NCBI RefSeq assembly: GCF_009017495.1
Contig: NZ_CP044990.1
Location: 329,001 to 393,000 of the forward strand
Source of the DNA: Deinococcus sp. AJ005
GTDB taxonomy: Bacteria; Deinococcota; Deinococci; Deinococcales; Deinococcaceae
DNA length: 64,000 bases
Direction of reading: 5' to 3'
The notes under the pieces: model-generated
What the model saw: the letters and a program-made list of their open reading frames with translations, nothing else
The model's database searches: none
Told to the model about the DNA's origin: nothing
Translations under genes and position numbers: made by a program
Shown here: positions 51,486-60,313 of the stretch, piece by piece
How positions within the stretch are numbered: the stretch's first letter is position 1
Layout: each line of letters starts with the position of its first letter

Positions 51486-51692
51486 CGGCGCGCAGGCATT
51501 GAGGGCACCCTTTCACAGGGGGTTCGGGCCTTTGGGTTGAGAAATTGCCGATATCGAGGGCTGCAAAAAGCGCGTCTCCAGCATGTGTTCACTGCCCTGG
51601 CGATCAATGTTATTCGTCTCTGCACCTGGCTGGATGGTGGTCGCCCCAAAGGAACCAGGGTCTCGCGCTTTGCCCAACTGCGTGCTGCCTGA
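51486..51692 (+). mobile_element. C-terminal remnant of a DDE transposase (IS1182/IS5-like)
   Basis: 69 codons read as the end of an IS transposase: AGIEGTLSQGVRAFGLR, then RYRGLQKARLQHVFTALAIN and RLCTWLDGGRP. The E in the first motif is the last residue of the DDE triad. A stop codon blocks the frame just upstream, and the rest of the element is absent. It abuts the truncated helicase, so insertion followed by deletion probably destroyed both. The family is judged from the motif only. Confidence 0.75.
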
Positions 51693-51861
51693 ATTCGCCA
51701 GCAGAATCAGACCGTTTGTAAAAACGGGGGAAATCCAAGTGAAGTGAGCAGGAAAGAATACGGATTGCGCTTAAGTCATAGTTGTAAGGACAGTGCCAGT
51801 AGGGTCCCCGTACCCTGGATTCAGCAAGTGACGCCCATGGTCACGCTGCATGGAGGTCATG

Positions 51862-54309
51862 ATGGTCAAGCTCAACCGCGTTGTCCCCTTCGGACTGCTG
51901 ACGCTGCTTGGCCTGATACACATCTCATGGATGGTGTTCAGGTGGGGCCCGCCGAATCTCCAACCGTTTCTGGCGGGCCTGCTGTATGTGCCAGCTTTTC
52001 TGATCGCGGCCGGATACGCAGCGCGTACAGCCCGTCAGGTCCAGTCCACCCGTGAGTCGGTCGCCTGGGTGTGTATTAGCGTCGGGCTGCTCGCCTTCGG
52101 ACTGGCCCAGGTGATCTTCACCTACCTTCAGGTGGTTCGCCAGGTGGACCCATTCCCCAGTCTGGCCGACGCCCTGTTCCTGCTGTTCCCACCGCTAGTC
52201 GGCGCGGCTCTGCTGCTTTTTCCCCGCCCTCACCTGAGTCGGGCAGGCTGGCTGCGCCTGGGACTGGATGTGGGCATCATGACGGCGGCCGCCGGAGTGT
52301 TCTCGTGGCGGTTTTTGCTGGCCGATCTCGTCGTGGCTTACCGTGCACAGGCGCTGGCGGGAAGCATCGCGCTGGCGTATCCCACATCTGACCTGCTGCT
52401 GCTGTGCCTGGTGCTGTTGCTGTTGGCACGCCACCAGCACCTCCCGCGTCAGGTCACCGTGCTGATGGCCCTGGCATTGACCTCGTTCATTGTGGCCGAC
52501 ACGGGCTTCGCTGCTCTGACGGCCAGACAAGCGTACGTCCCCGGAAGCATCATTGATCTGTTTTGGGGCTTCGGGGGCCTGATGTTCGGCATGGCAGCGG
52601 TCCTCCGGGGCAGTAACACACGGATCACCATCACTGCGCCCGCACTGAACTGGACGGTGCTGACGGCCAGCCCCTACCTGGCTGTGGCGGCAACCGCGAT
52701 CCTCTTGCTCAATACCTTGATGGGTGGGACCGTGGACTTCACAGGGCGTGGCGTCCTGTGGAGCACGATGCTGGTCGCCACCCTGGTGCTGGTCAGGCAG
52801 GCCGTGGTATTTGCAGAAAACGCCGCATTAACCCGTGACCTGTATCGGGCAACCCAGCACCTGGAAAGCCGCGTGGCCGCCCGCACCGCCGAACTGCATA
52901 CTGCCAACACGCAGCTGCACGCCTTTTCTCTGGACCTTGAAGAGAAGGTACAGGCCCGCACGGCGGAACTGGAGCTTAGCCGCGCCCACCTCGCCCATCA
53001 GGCCCACCACGACGCCCTGACCAGCCTCCCCAACCGGGTGCTGTTCAGCGATCGGCTCAGCCAGGCCGTGACGGCTGCGGCGCGTTATAACCGCAAGCTG
53101 GCCGTGCTGTACCTAGACCTGGACGGGTTTAAACAGATCAACGATACCTGTGGGCATGAGGCAGGAGATGAGGTGCTGCGGGTCACGGCCCGCCGTTTGC
53201 AGGAGGCGACACGGCCGAGCGACACCGTCGCCCGTCTCGGCGGCGATGAGTTCATCGTGCTGCTGACCGAGGTGGGGGAAGTCTTTGACGTGGCCAGCGT
53301 CGCCCGCCAAATCCTGGACAGCGTCAGTAGAGACATCGTGTTGGACGCTCAGACCACGCGGGTGACCACGTCCATCGGCATCGCCCTGTACCCAGATACC
53401 GCGCTGGATGCTGCCCCCCTCCACAAGCAGGCCGACGCGGCCATGTACCGGGCCAAACACGGAGGCAAGAACACCATCTGCTACTTCGCGCCTGAGATGA
53501 ACAGCGTCATCCAGATGCGCGCCGACCTGGTGGCAGGCCTGCGCTGCGCCCTGACCAATCAGGAAATGTACATGGTATATCAACCGCTTTTCGCGCCCAG
53601 CACGCGCGCGTTCGCGTCTCTCGAGGCGTTATTGCGGTGGGCGTCGCCCTCACTGGGTGAGATCTCGCCCGGAGAGTTTATTCCGATCGCGGAGGACAAC
53701 GGCCAGATCATAGAGCTTGGTGCCTGGGTCCTCAACGAAGTCTGCCGTCAGCAGGCCCTGTGGCAGCGTCAGGGGCTCGCACCCACACGAGTTGCCGTCA
53801 ATGTCTCGCCGCTGCAGTTCGCCCGCCCGGGATTTGTGGAGGACTTGCGTCATCTTCTTGGTCGCCATGGCCTGGACGGGCGCTGGCTGGAATTAGAATT
53901 GACAGAGCGAATCATGCTGCATGACTTGGCGTCGATCGCCCATAAGATGCGGGAATTGCGCGCCCTGGGCGTGGGTATTTCAATTGATGACTTCGGGGCC
54001 GGAAACACCGCGCTCAGTTACTTCTTCCAACTGCCCATTACCACCGTCAAGATCGACCGATCCCTGATCCAGGGGCTGGGGCAGGCCCACGGATCAGACC
54101 GGGTGGTGCAGGCTATCGTGGCCCTGGCACATTCGCTGGATCTGAATGTTGTCGCCGAGGGCATCGAAACCTGGGCACAGATGACCAGTGTGACCGATCT
54201 GGGCTGTGAACGGGTACAGGGGTATCTGCTGGCAAGGCCAGAACGGGCCGATGTGGTGCAGGCTCGACTGTTCCTTGAATCACCAACTAGAGAAACCAGT
54301 AAAGGCTGA
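51862..54309 (+). CDS. Membrane GGDEF-EAL cyclic-di-GMP signalling protein
   Basis: An 815-residue protein. About nine membrane segments fill residues 1-320, a coiled coil (ESRVAARTAELHTANTQL, then KVQARTAELELSR) links to the GGDEF domain (RLGGDEFIVLL intact), and a full EAL domain follows with SLEALLRW, NVSPLQF, LELELTER, DDFGAG, VKIDRSLI and EGIE. Both synthesis and hydrolysis of c-di-GMP are possible by motif. ATG 51862 is preferred because GGAGG lies five bases before it; ATG 51850 and 51859 are in frame. It resembles the broken GGDEF-EAL gene at 36683 in layout and could have made it redundant. Confidence 0.92.
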   Translation: MVKLNRVVPFGLLTLLGLIHISWMVFRWGPPNLQPFLAGLLYVPAFLIAAGYAARTARQVQSTRESVAWVCISVGLLAFGLAQVIFTYLQVVRQVDPFPSLADALFLLFPPLVGAALLLFPRPHLSRAGWLRLGLDVGIMTAAAGVFSWRFLLADLVVAYRAQALAGSIALAYPTSDLLLLCLVLLLLARHQHLPRQVTVLMALALTSFIVADTGFAALTARQAYVPGSIIDLFWGFGGLMFGMAAVLRGSNTRITITAPALNWTVLTASPYLAVAATAILLLNTLMGGTVDFTGRGVLWSTMLVATLVLVRQAVVFAENAALTRDLYRATQHLESRVAARTAELHTANTQLHAFSLDLEEKVQARTAELELSRAHLAHQAHHDALTSLPNRVLFSDRLSQAVTAAARYNRKLAVLYLDLDGFKQINDTCGHEAGDEVLRVTARRLQEATRPSDTVARLGGDEFIVLLTEVGEVFDVASVARQILDSVSRDIVLDAQTTRVTTSIGIALYPDTALDAAPLHKQADAAMYRAKHGGKNTICYFAPEMNSVIQMRADLVAGLRCALTNQEMYMVYQPLFAPSTRAFASLEALLRWASPSLGEISPGEFIPIAEDNGQIIELGAWVLNEVCRQQALWQRQGLAPTRVAVNVSPLQFARPGFVEDLRHLLGRHGLDGRWLELELTERIMLHDLASIAHKMRELRALGVGISIDDFGAGNTALSYFFQLPITTVKIDRSLIQGLGQAHGSDRVVQAIVALAHSLDLNVVAEGIETWAQMTSVTDLGCERVQGYLLARPERADVVQARLFLESPTRETSKG

Positions 54310-54395
54310 AGGTAAGCGGCTGGTGTGAGGCGGTAGAGCCGCTAAAGTCCGGTTAGGATCATCCATTTTTTGGCGACAAATCAAGTTGGGCGTCT

Positions 54396-54716
54396 TTAAC
54401 TCCCATCGGCGCTGAACCCAGTGACCTCAGTCCCAGCGCTCTCACCCGCCCATTCCTCTGGAAGCGTCTTGGGCGTTTCGGTGTTGTTGCTTTCCAGTGT
54501 CCAGGATTCCCGTCCTGAAAAAGCTCCACTGCTAAACCTGCCGTAGACCGGCTCGCTCATGGGGTGGTTTCCATCGAAAAACGTGTACCGCAGGGTGACG
54601 GTCCGCCGTGGGTCATCGGTGCTGTTGGGGGCCGCCCACATAAGGGTATGACGGCAGTTTAGAACAAAGTTTTCCGGCGAGTCCTGCTCGGCGTGTGCCC
54701 CGATCCGCGAAGGCAT
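54396..54716 (-). pseudogene. Phytanoyl-CoA dioxygenase-like C-terminal fragment
   Basis: Up to 106 residues. The stretch RHTLMWAAPNSTDDPRRTVT resembles the region around the last iron-binding His of phytanoyl-CoA dioxygenase (PhyH) family enzymes, where H-x-x-GPN-x-S precedes R-R. The HxD half of the iron site and most of the fold are missing, and the region upstream is the promoter of the DeoR gene. It is probably a relic. The match is by eye and modest; an unrelated small protein is the alternative. Confidence 0.4.
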
Positions 54717-54725
54717 GATCAGATA

Positions 54726-54769
54726 CGATCACATAGATGGTTGCTTATGATCGAATCAGATGCTAAAGT
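54726..54769 (+). promoter_or_regulatory. Promoter and operator candidate of the DeoR-led operon
   Basis: TTGCTT (54741-54746), a 17-base spacer and TAAAGT (54764-54769) form a promoter. CGATCA (54726-54731) and TGATCG (54748-54753) form an inverted repeat centred 22 bases apart, two helical turns, with the second arm inside the spacer. This suits repression by the DeoR protein encoded next. Confidence 0.5.
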
Positions 54770-54842
54770 TTTCGCAACCGATCAGTTCAAGCATTCAAAT
54801 CCTTCCTCTTTGAATGGCCTTCTCCCTGGCCAGGGGTGCCCT

Positions 54843-55619
54843 ATGCAGTCAGACCGCATCAACAAAATCCAACATCACCTTTACAGCGCGGGCTTTGCCA
54901 ACGTGCAGGAACTGGCCGAGGCGACAGGTGCGTCCATCGTGACCATCCGGCGCGATCTCCAGCGGCTGGAAGAAAACGGCATCGTCACGCGCACCCACGG
55001 CGGCGCGCGGCTGGCCGAGGCAGCAGGACCGGAAATGGCCTTCCAGTCCCGTGTACAGGAAAATCTGGAAGCCAAGAGGGCCATCGGCGAGGTGGCCTAC
55101 GGGCTGCTCAAGCCGCACACCACCGTTTTCCTGGACGCAGGCACCACCGTCTTGCAGCTCGCGCGGCGGCTGCGGGTCGAGCCACTCCCGCTGACCATCT
55201 TCACCAACGGGCTGGCCGTCGCGCAGGACCTCGTGAACGTGGAGGGCCTGAGCGTCAACCTGCTGGGCGGCCAACTGCGCAACGAGAACCTGAGCATGGT
55301 GGGTCCCTACGCCGAGCGGCTGCTGGGCGAGTTCTGGTTCGATCAACTGTACCTCGGCACCAGCGCCGTGCGCGGCGACGCCCAGATGTACACCCTGAAT
55401 CCCGCCGAGGCCAGCCTGAACCGGGCCATGATCGCCCGCACCTCGCAGACCATCCTGCTGGCCGATGCCAGCAAGTTCGAGAGCAGCGCGCCCTACGCGG
55501 TGGCCCCCATTTCCGACATTCAGACCGTCATCACCGACACCGGGCTGGACGCAGCCTGGAAGGCCCGTCTGGCCAAACTCAAGATCGACACCACCCTCGT
55601 TTCCCTTGGGAGAAAATGA
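54843..55619 (+). CDS. DeoR family transcriptional regulator (AgaR/GlpR type)
   Basis: A 258-residue regulator with the DeoR winged helix at the N terminus (VQELAEATGASIVTIRRDL, then RTHGGARL) and a sugar-phosphate isomerase-like sensor domain (VFLDAGTTVLQLARRL, FTNGLAVAQDL, LGGQLRNENLSMVG). It probably senses a phosphorylated intermediate of the operon's pathway. The frame is open further upstream, but the family starts at MQSDRINKIQ, so ATG 54843 is chosen. Its TGA overlaps or touches the start of the GH114 gene, so it leads the operon. Confidence 0.9.
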   Translation: MQSDRINKIQHHLYSAGFANVQELAEATGASIVTIRRDLQRLEENGIVTRTHGGARLAEAAGPEMAFQSRVQENLEAKRAIGEVAYGLLKPHTTVFLDAGTTVLQLARRLRVEPLPLTIFTNGLAVAQDLVNVEGLSVNLLGGQLRNENLSMVGPYAERLLGEFWFDQLYLGTSAVRGDAQMYTLNPAEASLNRAMIARTSQTILLADASKFESSAPYAVAPISDIQTVITDTGLDAAWKARLAKLKIDTTLVSLGRK

Positions 55620-57109
55620 TGAAAAATACAGTGAAAGCCGCCGCCAAACGCACTGCCATGACCCTGGCCCTCACCCTCCTGACCGTCGGGCTGGCCCAGA
55701 GCGCCAGCAAGGGCGGCGTGCCCGAAACCAGCGTGGCGCAGGCGGTCAAGCGCACCATCACGCTGGGCGGTGACCTGAAGCAGTGGGACGGTCTGCCGCA
55801 GTACAAGGTGATCCTCAGCAACGGCGTGCCCAGCGTGCCCGTCAGCAACAGCGGCTATTACAGCGTGGCTTACGACGCCCAGAACCTGTACGTGCTGGGC
55901 GTCTTCGATCAGCCCAAGGACACGGTGAAGGCTGTTCTGAAAACCGATGCGGGCGAGTGGTGGAACGACGACGTGATGGAACTGTTCATCCGCACGCAGC
56001 CCTTCGTGAGCGCGCCGCAGGAGGCCCACTTTTCCATCAACCCGGCAGGGACGCGCTTTAAGGCGTACAACGCCACCACCGACTACAAGAGCGTGGGCCG
56101 CATCGAGGACAAGCGCTGGGTGCTGGAGCTGGCCATTCCGCTGAACACCGCCATTCTGCCCGCTGTGAAAGCGGGGGATGTCTGGGCGCTGAAGGTGGGC
56201 CGCGAACACCAGAAGGCCGCCGAATACCCGATCTGGCCAGTGGGCGGCGATTTCAACTCGCCCAACAATTACGGCTATCTGGCCTTTACCGAGAAGCCCG
56301 CCGAACCCAGCGCCCTGGCCACCGCCGTGACCGAGAAGCTGGGCAAGTCCCCGGCGGGAACGCCACTGGAAAGCCGCCTGTCGGACATCGGCTCGTATGG
56401 GGTGTATTACGGCAAGAAGGCCGCCGACGTGCAGAAGCTGCTGAACTACGACCTGGCCATCGTGCAGCCCGGCACCGTGACTGCCGCGCAACTCAAGATG
56501 CTGCACGACAACGGCACCCGCGTCGTCGCGTACATGACCATCGGCGAACTGGACCGCAACAGCGCCGCCGCGCCCACGGTGGACCCGAGCTGGATTCTGG
56601 GCGAGAACAAGAACTGGGGGTCCAAATTCATCGACGCCTCGCAGCCCGGCTGGCAGAAGATCGTGGCGGATCAGGCCGCAAGCCTGAAGAAGCAGGGCTT
56701 CGACGGCTTCTTCCTGGACACGCTGGACACCGCCGACGTGTACCCCAAAGTCGCGCCGGGGCTGGTCAAGATCGTGCAGGATCTGCGCGCCGCCTACCCT
56801 GACGCCGTGATCGTGCAAAACCGGGGATTTGCGCTGCTCAACCAGACCGCGCCCAGCATCGACGCGGTGATGTTCGAGAATTTTTCCAGCATGTACAGCT
56901 TCGACAAGAAGACCTACGGCAGCGTCAACGGTGATCCCAGCTTCGTCGAGTCGCTGTCAAAGCGCGGCCTGACGGTGCTGACGATGGATTACGCCCTACC
57001 GGGCCAGCAGGATCTGATCACCCGTGACTACCAGCGGGCCAAGTCGTTTGGCTTCGTGCCCTTCGTATCCACCATCGGACTGGATCAGATCTACGAGGCC
57101 AACCCTTGA
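55619..57109 (+). CDS. Secreted GH114 enzyme (endo-alpha-1,4-polygalactosaminidase family) with CBM9-like domain
   Basis: A 496-residue exported protein. Residues 1-28 are a signal peptide; 45-225 resemble a CBM9-like domain (LGGDLKQWDGL, WWNDDVMELFI, WVLELAIPL); 255-495 form the GH114/TM1410-type barrel with VVAYMTIGELD (Glu310), FDGFFLDTLDT (Asp367, Asp370) and DAVMFENFSS (Glu420). The family's characterised activity is cleavage of alpha-1,4-linked galactosamine polymers. The start is ATG 55619 (GGGAG six bases upstream) or ATG 55616 overlapping the deoR stop. It is followed by importer and amino-sugar genes, which supports a galactosamine-type substrate. Confidence 0.85.
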   Translation: MKNTVKAAAKRTAMTLALTLLTVGLAQSASKGGVPETSVAQAVKRTITLGGDLKQWDGLPQYKVILSNGVPSVPVSNSGYYSVAYDAQNLYVLGVFDQPKDTVKAVLKTDAGEWWNDDVMELFIRTQPFVSAPQEAHFSINPAGTRFKAYNATTDYKSVGRIEDKRWVLELAIPLNTAILPAVKAGDVWALKVGREHQKAAEYPIWPVGGDFNSPNNYGYLAFTEKPAEPSALATAVTEKLGKSPAGTPLESRLSDIGSYGVYYGKKAADVQKLLNYDLAIVQPGTVTAAQLKMLHDNGTRVVAYMTIGELDRNSAAAPTVDPSWILGENKNWGSKFIDASQPGWQKIVADQAASLKKQGFDGFFLDTLDTADVYPKVAPGLVKIVQDLRAAYPDAVIVQNRGFALLNQTAPSIDAVMFENFSSMYSFDKKTYGSVNGDPSFVESLSKRGLTVLTMDYALPGQQDLITRDYQRAKSFGFVPFVSTIGLDQIYEANP

Positions 57110-57163
57110 GGTCTGCACGTCGCCCGTCTGTCGGGCAGACCGTCGCCAAGCCCTGAGTTTTTT
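57110..57163 (+). other. Hairpin between the GH114 gene and the permeases
   Basis: GGTCTGC (57110-57116) pairs with GCAGACC (57135-57141), with an inner CCCG/CGGG. A run of T (57158-57163) follows 16 bases later, too far for a standard terminator. It may adjust expression between the secreted enzyme and the importer. Confidence 0.45.
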
Positions 57164-57179
57164 AAGAAAGGAGGTCTAG

Positions 57180-58115
57180 ATGCAAAACGCCGCTCCACTC
57201 GCCACCCTGGCCGCCCGCAAGCGGCGTGCCTCGCCCATGCGGCGGCAGGAAACGCTGCTGGCCGCGCTGCTGATCCTGCCCAGCACCCTGGGAATTCTGG
57301 CCTTCGCGGTGCTGCCCATCGCGGCCTCGCTGGGCATCTCGCTCACCGACTGGGGCGGCCTGAGCAAACCCAACTTCGTGGGCCTCCAGAACTACGCCAC
57401 CGCGCTGCAAGACCCCCGCGCCACCTCGGCCCTGGCGCACACGCTGATCTATGTGCTGCTGGCAGTTCCCACCGGACTGGCGATCTCGCTGACGCTGGCG
57501 GTGTGGATCAACAACCTCAAGGCGGGCTGGCTGCGAACCGTGTTCCGTACGGTGTATTACCTGCCGATGGTCACGATTGGCGTGGCGGTGGCGCTGCTGT
57601 GGCAGGTGCTGCTGGCCCCACAGGGACTGGTCAACCTGATCCTGGGCTGGCTGGGTGTCCACGGTCCCAACTGGCTGGGTTCGCCGTCCTGGGTGCTGCC
57701 CGCCGTGGCCGTGTTCAGCGTCTGGCAGGGTTCGGGGCAGGGAATCATCCTGTTTCTGGCCTCGCTGGCGAGCGTGCCGAAGGATCTCTATGAGGCGGCG
57801 CAACTGGACGGCGCGAAACCCTTTGAAGCCTTCCGCTACATCACGTTGCCCATGATCAGCCCCACCGTCTTCCTGGTGCTGGTGCTGAGCCTGATCGGGG
57901 CCTTGCAGGTGTTCGAGGCTGTGCTGGTCCTGTCCAACGGTGGCCCCGGCGACAGCAGCACCACGGTGGCGCTTTACATCTACAAGACGGCGTTTACCTT
58001 CTTCAAGATGGGCTACGCCTCCGCGCTGGCCTGGCTGCTGGCCATCATCCTGATCGGCCTGATGGTGGTCCAGTGGCGTAACCAGAGCAAGTGGGTGAAC
58101 TATGACCAGGTCTGA
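57180..58115 (+). CDS. Sugar ABC transporter permease (MalF/UgpA type)
   Basis: A 311-residue permease with six membrane segments and the EAA loop DLYEAAQLDGAKPFEAFRYI. ATG 57180 follows AAAGGAGGT, an excellent ribosome site. Its end overlaps the next permease by 14 bases. It belongs to the importer of the amino-sugar operon. Confidence 0.93.
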   Translation: MQNAAPLATLAARKRRASPMRRQETLLAALLILPSTLGILAFAVLPIAASLGISLTDWGGLSKPNFVGLQNYATALQDPRATSALAHTLIYVLLAVPTGLAISLTLAVWINNLKAGWLRTVFRTVYYLPMVTIGVAVALLWQVLLAPQGLVNLILGWLGVHGPNWLGSPSWVLPAVAVFSVWQGSGQGIILFLASLASVPKDLYEAAQLDGAKPFEAFRYITLPMISPTVFLVLVLSLIGALQVFEAVLVLSNGGPGDSSTTVALYIYKTAFTFFKMGYASALAWLLAIILIGLMVVQWRNQSKWVNYDQV

Positions 58116-58980
58116 ACCACTCCCGGAAGTCATGACCCGCCGCGACGCCTCGAATAAGGCGCGGGCACGGGGATCGCAGGCGGCGTTAGTGGGTCTGTTG
58201 ACGCTGGGATCTATCGCCATCCTGTTGCCCTTCGCGTGGATGATCCTGACCGCTTTCAAGACCCCCGCCGAGGCGTATACCTGGCCGCCAGTGTGGCTGC
58301 CGGCCAAATGGAGTCTGGCCAACTTCACGCAACTGTTCGACACCATTCCCTTTGCCCGGATGTTCTTTAACAGTGTCTGGACCAGCGTGCTGATCGCCAG
58401 CCTGAACATCCTGTCTGCCGCGCCTGCCGCCTACGCCTTTGCTCGGCTGCGCTTTCCGGGGCAGGGGCTGTGGTTCGGCTCGCATCTGCTGTCGCTGATG
58501 ATTCCCTGGCAGGTCACGATCATCCCGGTCTTCCTGCTGGTGCGTTACCTGGGCTGGTACGACAGCTTCACAGCCCTGATCGTGCCCAGCATCGCCAGCG
58601 GCTTCACCGTATTCCTGCTGTTCCAGTTCTTCCGCTCGCTGCCCCGTTCGCTGGAAGAAAGCGTGCTGATCGACGGCGGCTCGTGGTTCACGGCGCTGCG
58701 GCATGTGGCGCTGCCTGCGGCCAAGGGCGCAATCGCGGCGGCGTGGCTGTTCTCCTTCCTGGGCAACTGGCAGTCGTTCATCTGGCCGCTGATCGTGTTG
58801 CAGAGCAGCGAGAAGATGCTGCTGCCAGTGGGGCTGCTGAGCCTGCAAAACCAGTACTCGGTGAACATCCCGGTGCTGATGGCAGGAGCCACGCTATCCA
58901 CGCTGCCCACCGTCATCGCCTACATGTTCGTCCAGCGCTACCTGACCGATGCCGCGATTACCAGCGGCCTGAAAGGGTAA
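58102..58980 (+). CDS. Sugar ABC transporter permease (MalG/UgpE type)
   Basis: A 292-residue permease with six membrane segments and the EAA loop SLEESVLIDGGSWFTALRHV, in which the usual A-A pair is replaced by E-S. ATG 58102 lies inside the previous gene; an in-frame ATG at 58132 is an alternative that removes the overlap. It pairs with the previous permease. Confidence 0.92.
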   Translation: MTRSEPLPEVMTRRDASNKARARGSQAALVGLLTLGSIAILLPFAWMILTAFKTPAEAYTWPPVWLPAKWSLANFTQLFDTIPFARMFFNSVWTSVLIASLNILSAAPAAYAFARLRFPGQGLWFGSHLLSLMIPWQVTIIPVFLLVRYLGWYDSFTALIVPSIASGFTVFLLFQFFRSLPRSLEESVLIDGGSWFTALRHVALPAAKGAIAAAWLFSFLGNWQSFIWPLIVLQSSEKMLLPVGLLSLQNQYSVNIPVLMAGATLSTLPTVIAYMFVQRYLTDAAITSGLKG

Positions 58981-59068
58981 TCCAATCATGCCAACTCCCG
59001 CCACATCAACTCCCGTTTCCAGCGTCCGAACTCTTTCCCGCCCTCTCACCCATTCTGGAGGAACCACC

Positions 59069-60313
59069 ATGAAAAAAGCCTTTCTTCTTCTCGCTGCCCT
59101 GAGCCTGACCGGCGCAGCCTCCGCCGCCACCACCATCAACTACGCCACCTGGGACGGTACCCGCCAGAAGGCCGACGAGGCCTTGATCGCCGCCTTCAAC
59201 AAGTCGCACCCTGACATCGTGGTGAAGTACAACCTTGTTCCCTGGGGCGTGTACTGGCAGAAAGCCGCCGCGATGGTGGCCGGGGGCAGCACCTACGACG
59301 TGATGTGGATGAACCTGGACAACTTCCCCTTTTACCAGTCGCAGGGCGCACTTGCACCGATCAAGCTGGACACCAAGACCACGGCGGAGTTGCCCAAGGT
59401 CCGCACCGCTCCGTATCAGGTAGACAACCAACTCTACGGCGTGCCGCTGGGGCCGCAGCCGGTCACGGTGTACATCAACCGCGCGCTGTTCAAGGAACGC
59501 GGCGTGCCGATTCCTACTGCGAGCTGGACCTTTGACCAGATGGTGGCGGCGGCCAAGAAACTAACCTTTACCAAGGACGGCAAGCAGATTTACGGCATCA
59601 ACGGCGCGGACCTCCAGTCGGATCTGGAATACGGCATGAGCTTTTACTACGGCGCAGGCGGCACGGGCCTGATCAAGAAGACCGGCAACAGCTACACGGC
59701 CAGCCTGGACGCCACCTTTGCCAAGACCTCGCAGAAGCTGCTGGACCTGATCTACAAGGATAAGGTGGCCCCCGGTCCACAGGCCGCCAGCCAGCAGGGC
59801 TACCAGATGTTCCTGGCCGGACAGATGGGCATTCTGGTGCAGGGCAGTTGGATGGTCAGCACCTGGGACCAGAACAAGGACCTGGACTGGGCCTTTGCGC
59901 CGTTCCCCAGCGTGGACGGCAAGCAGCCGCGCCCGGTGGTCAGCGCCCACGCACTGGTGATCCCCACAGGCAGCAAGAACAAGGAGGCCGCCCAGACCCT
60001 GATCACCTGGATGAACACCAGCCCCCAGGCCAACCGGTTGCTGGCGCAGGACGGCCTGCTGCCCACGCTGGCCGAGAACTACAAGAGCCAATACCTCCAG
60101 GCGCTGCCTGGCCGCAACGCCCAGACCGTCTTCGCGCAGCTTCCCAACTCGGTGGTTATCAACGCCAGCCTGCGCAACGTGAAAGTGCTGCCGGAAGTGC
60201 TGACGGTGCTGAGCCAGAAGATGAACCTGGCCTGGACCGGCAACGCCAAACTGCCCGACGCGATCAAGCAGGCGACGGGCGAGATGGATACCCTGCTGAA
60301 AACGGCCAAATAA
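59069..60313 (+). CDS. Sugar ABC transporter solute-binding protein (family 1)
   Basis: A 414-residue exported binding protein with a signal peptide (KKAFLLLAALSLTGAASA) and family 1 motifs (TINYATWDGTRQKADEALI, YDVMWMNLDNFPFY, QGSWMVSTWDQNKDL). ATG 59069 follows GGAGG by eight bases; the frame is open further upstream but lacks a ribosome site. Its TAA overlaps the ATG of the kinase gene. The ligand is probably a galactosamine oligomer or amino sugar, judged from the neighbours. Confidence 0.92.
   Translation: MKKAFLLLAALSLTGAASAATTINYATWDGTRQKADEALIAAFNKSHPDIVVKYNLVPWGVYWQKAAAMVAGGSTYDVMWMNLDNFPFYQSQGALAPIKLDTKTTAELPKVRTAPYQVDNQLYGVPLGPQPVTVYINRALFKERGVPIPTASWTFDQMVAAAKKLTFTKDGKQIYGINGADLQSDLEYGMSFYYGAGGTGLIKKTGNSYTASLDATFAKTSQKLLDLIYKDKVAPGPQAASQQGYQMFLAGQMGILVQGSWMVSTWDQNKDLDWAFAPFPSVDGKQPRPVVSAHALVIPTGSKNKEAAQTLITWMNTSPQANRLLAQDGLLPTLAENYKSQYLQALPGRNAQTVFAQLPNSVVINASLRNVKVLPEVLTVLSQKMNLAWTGNAKLPDAIKQATGEMDTLLKTAK

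Noticed and set aside
59848..60312. Long N-terminal extension of the kinase frame into the binding-protein gene
   Set aside because: It is out of frame with the binding protein and Q/R/G-rich; the kinase family sequence starts at ATG 60313.
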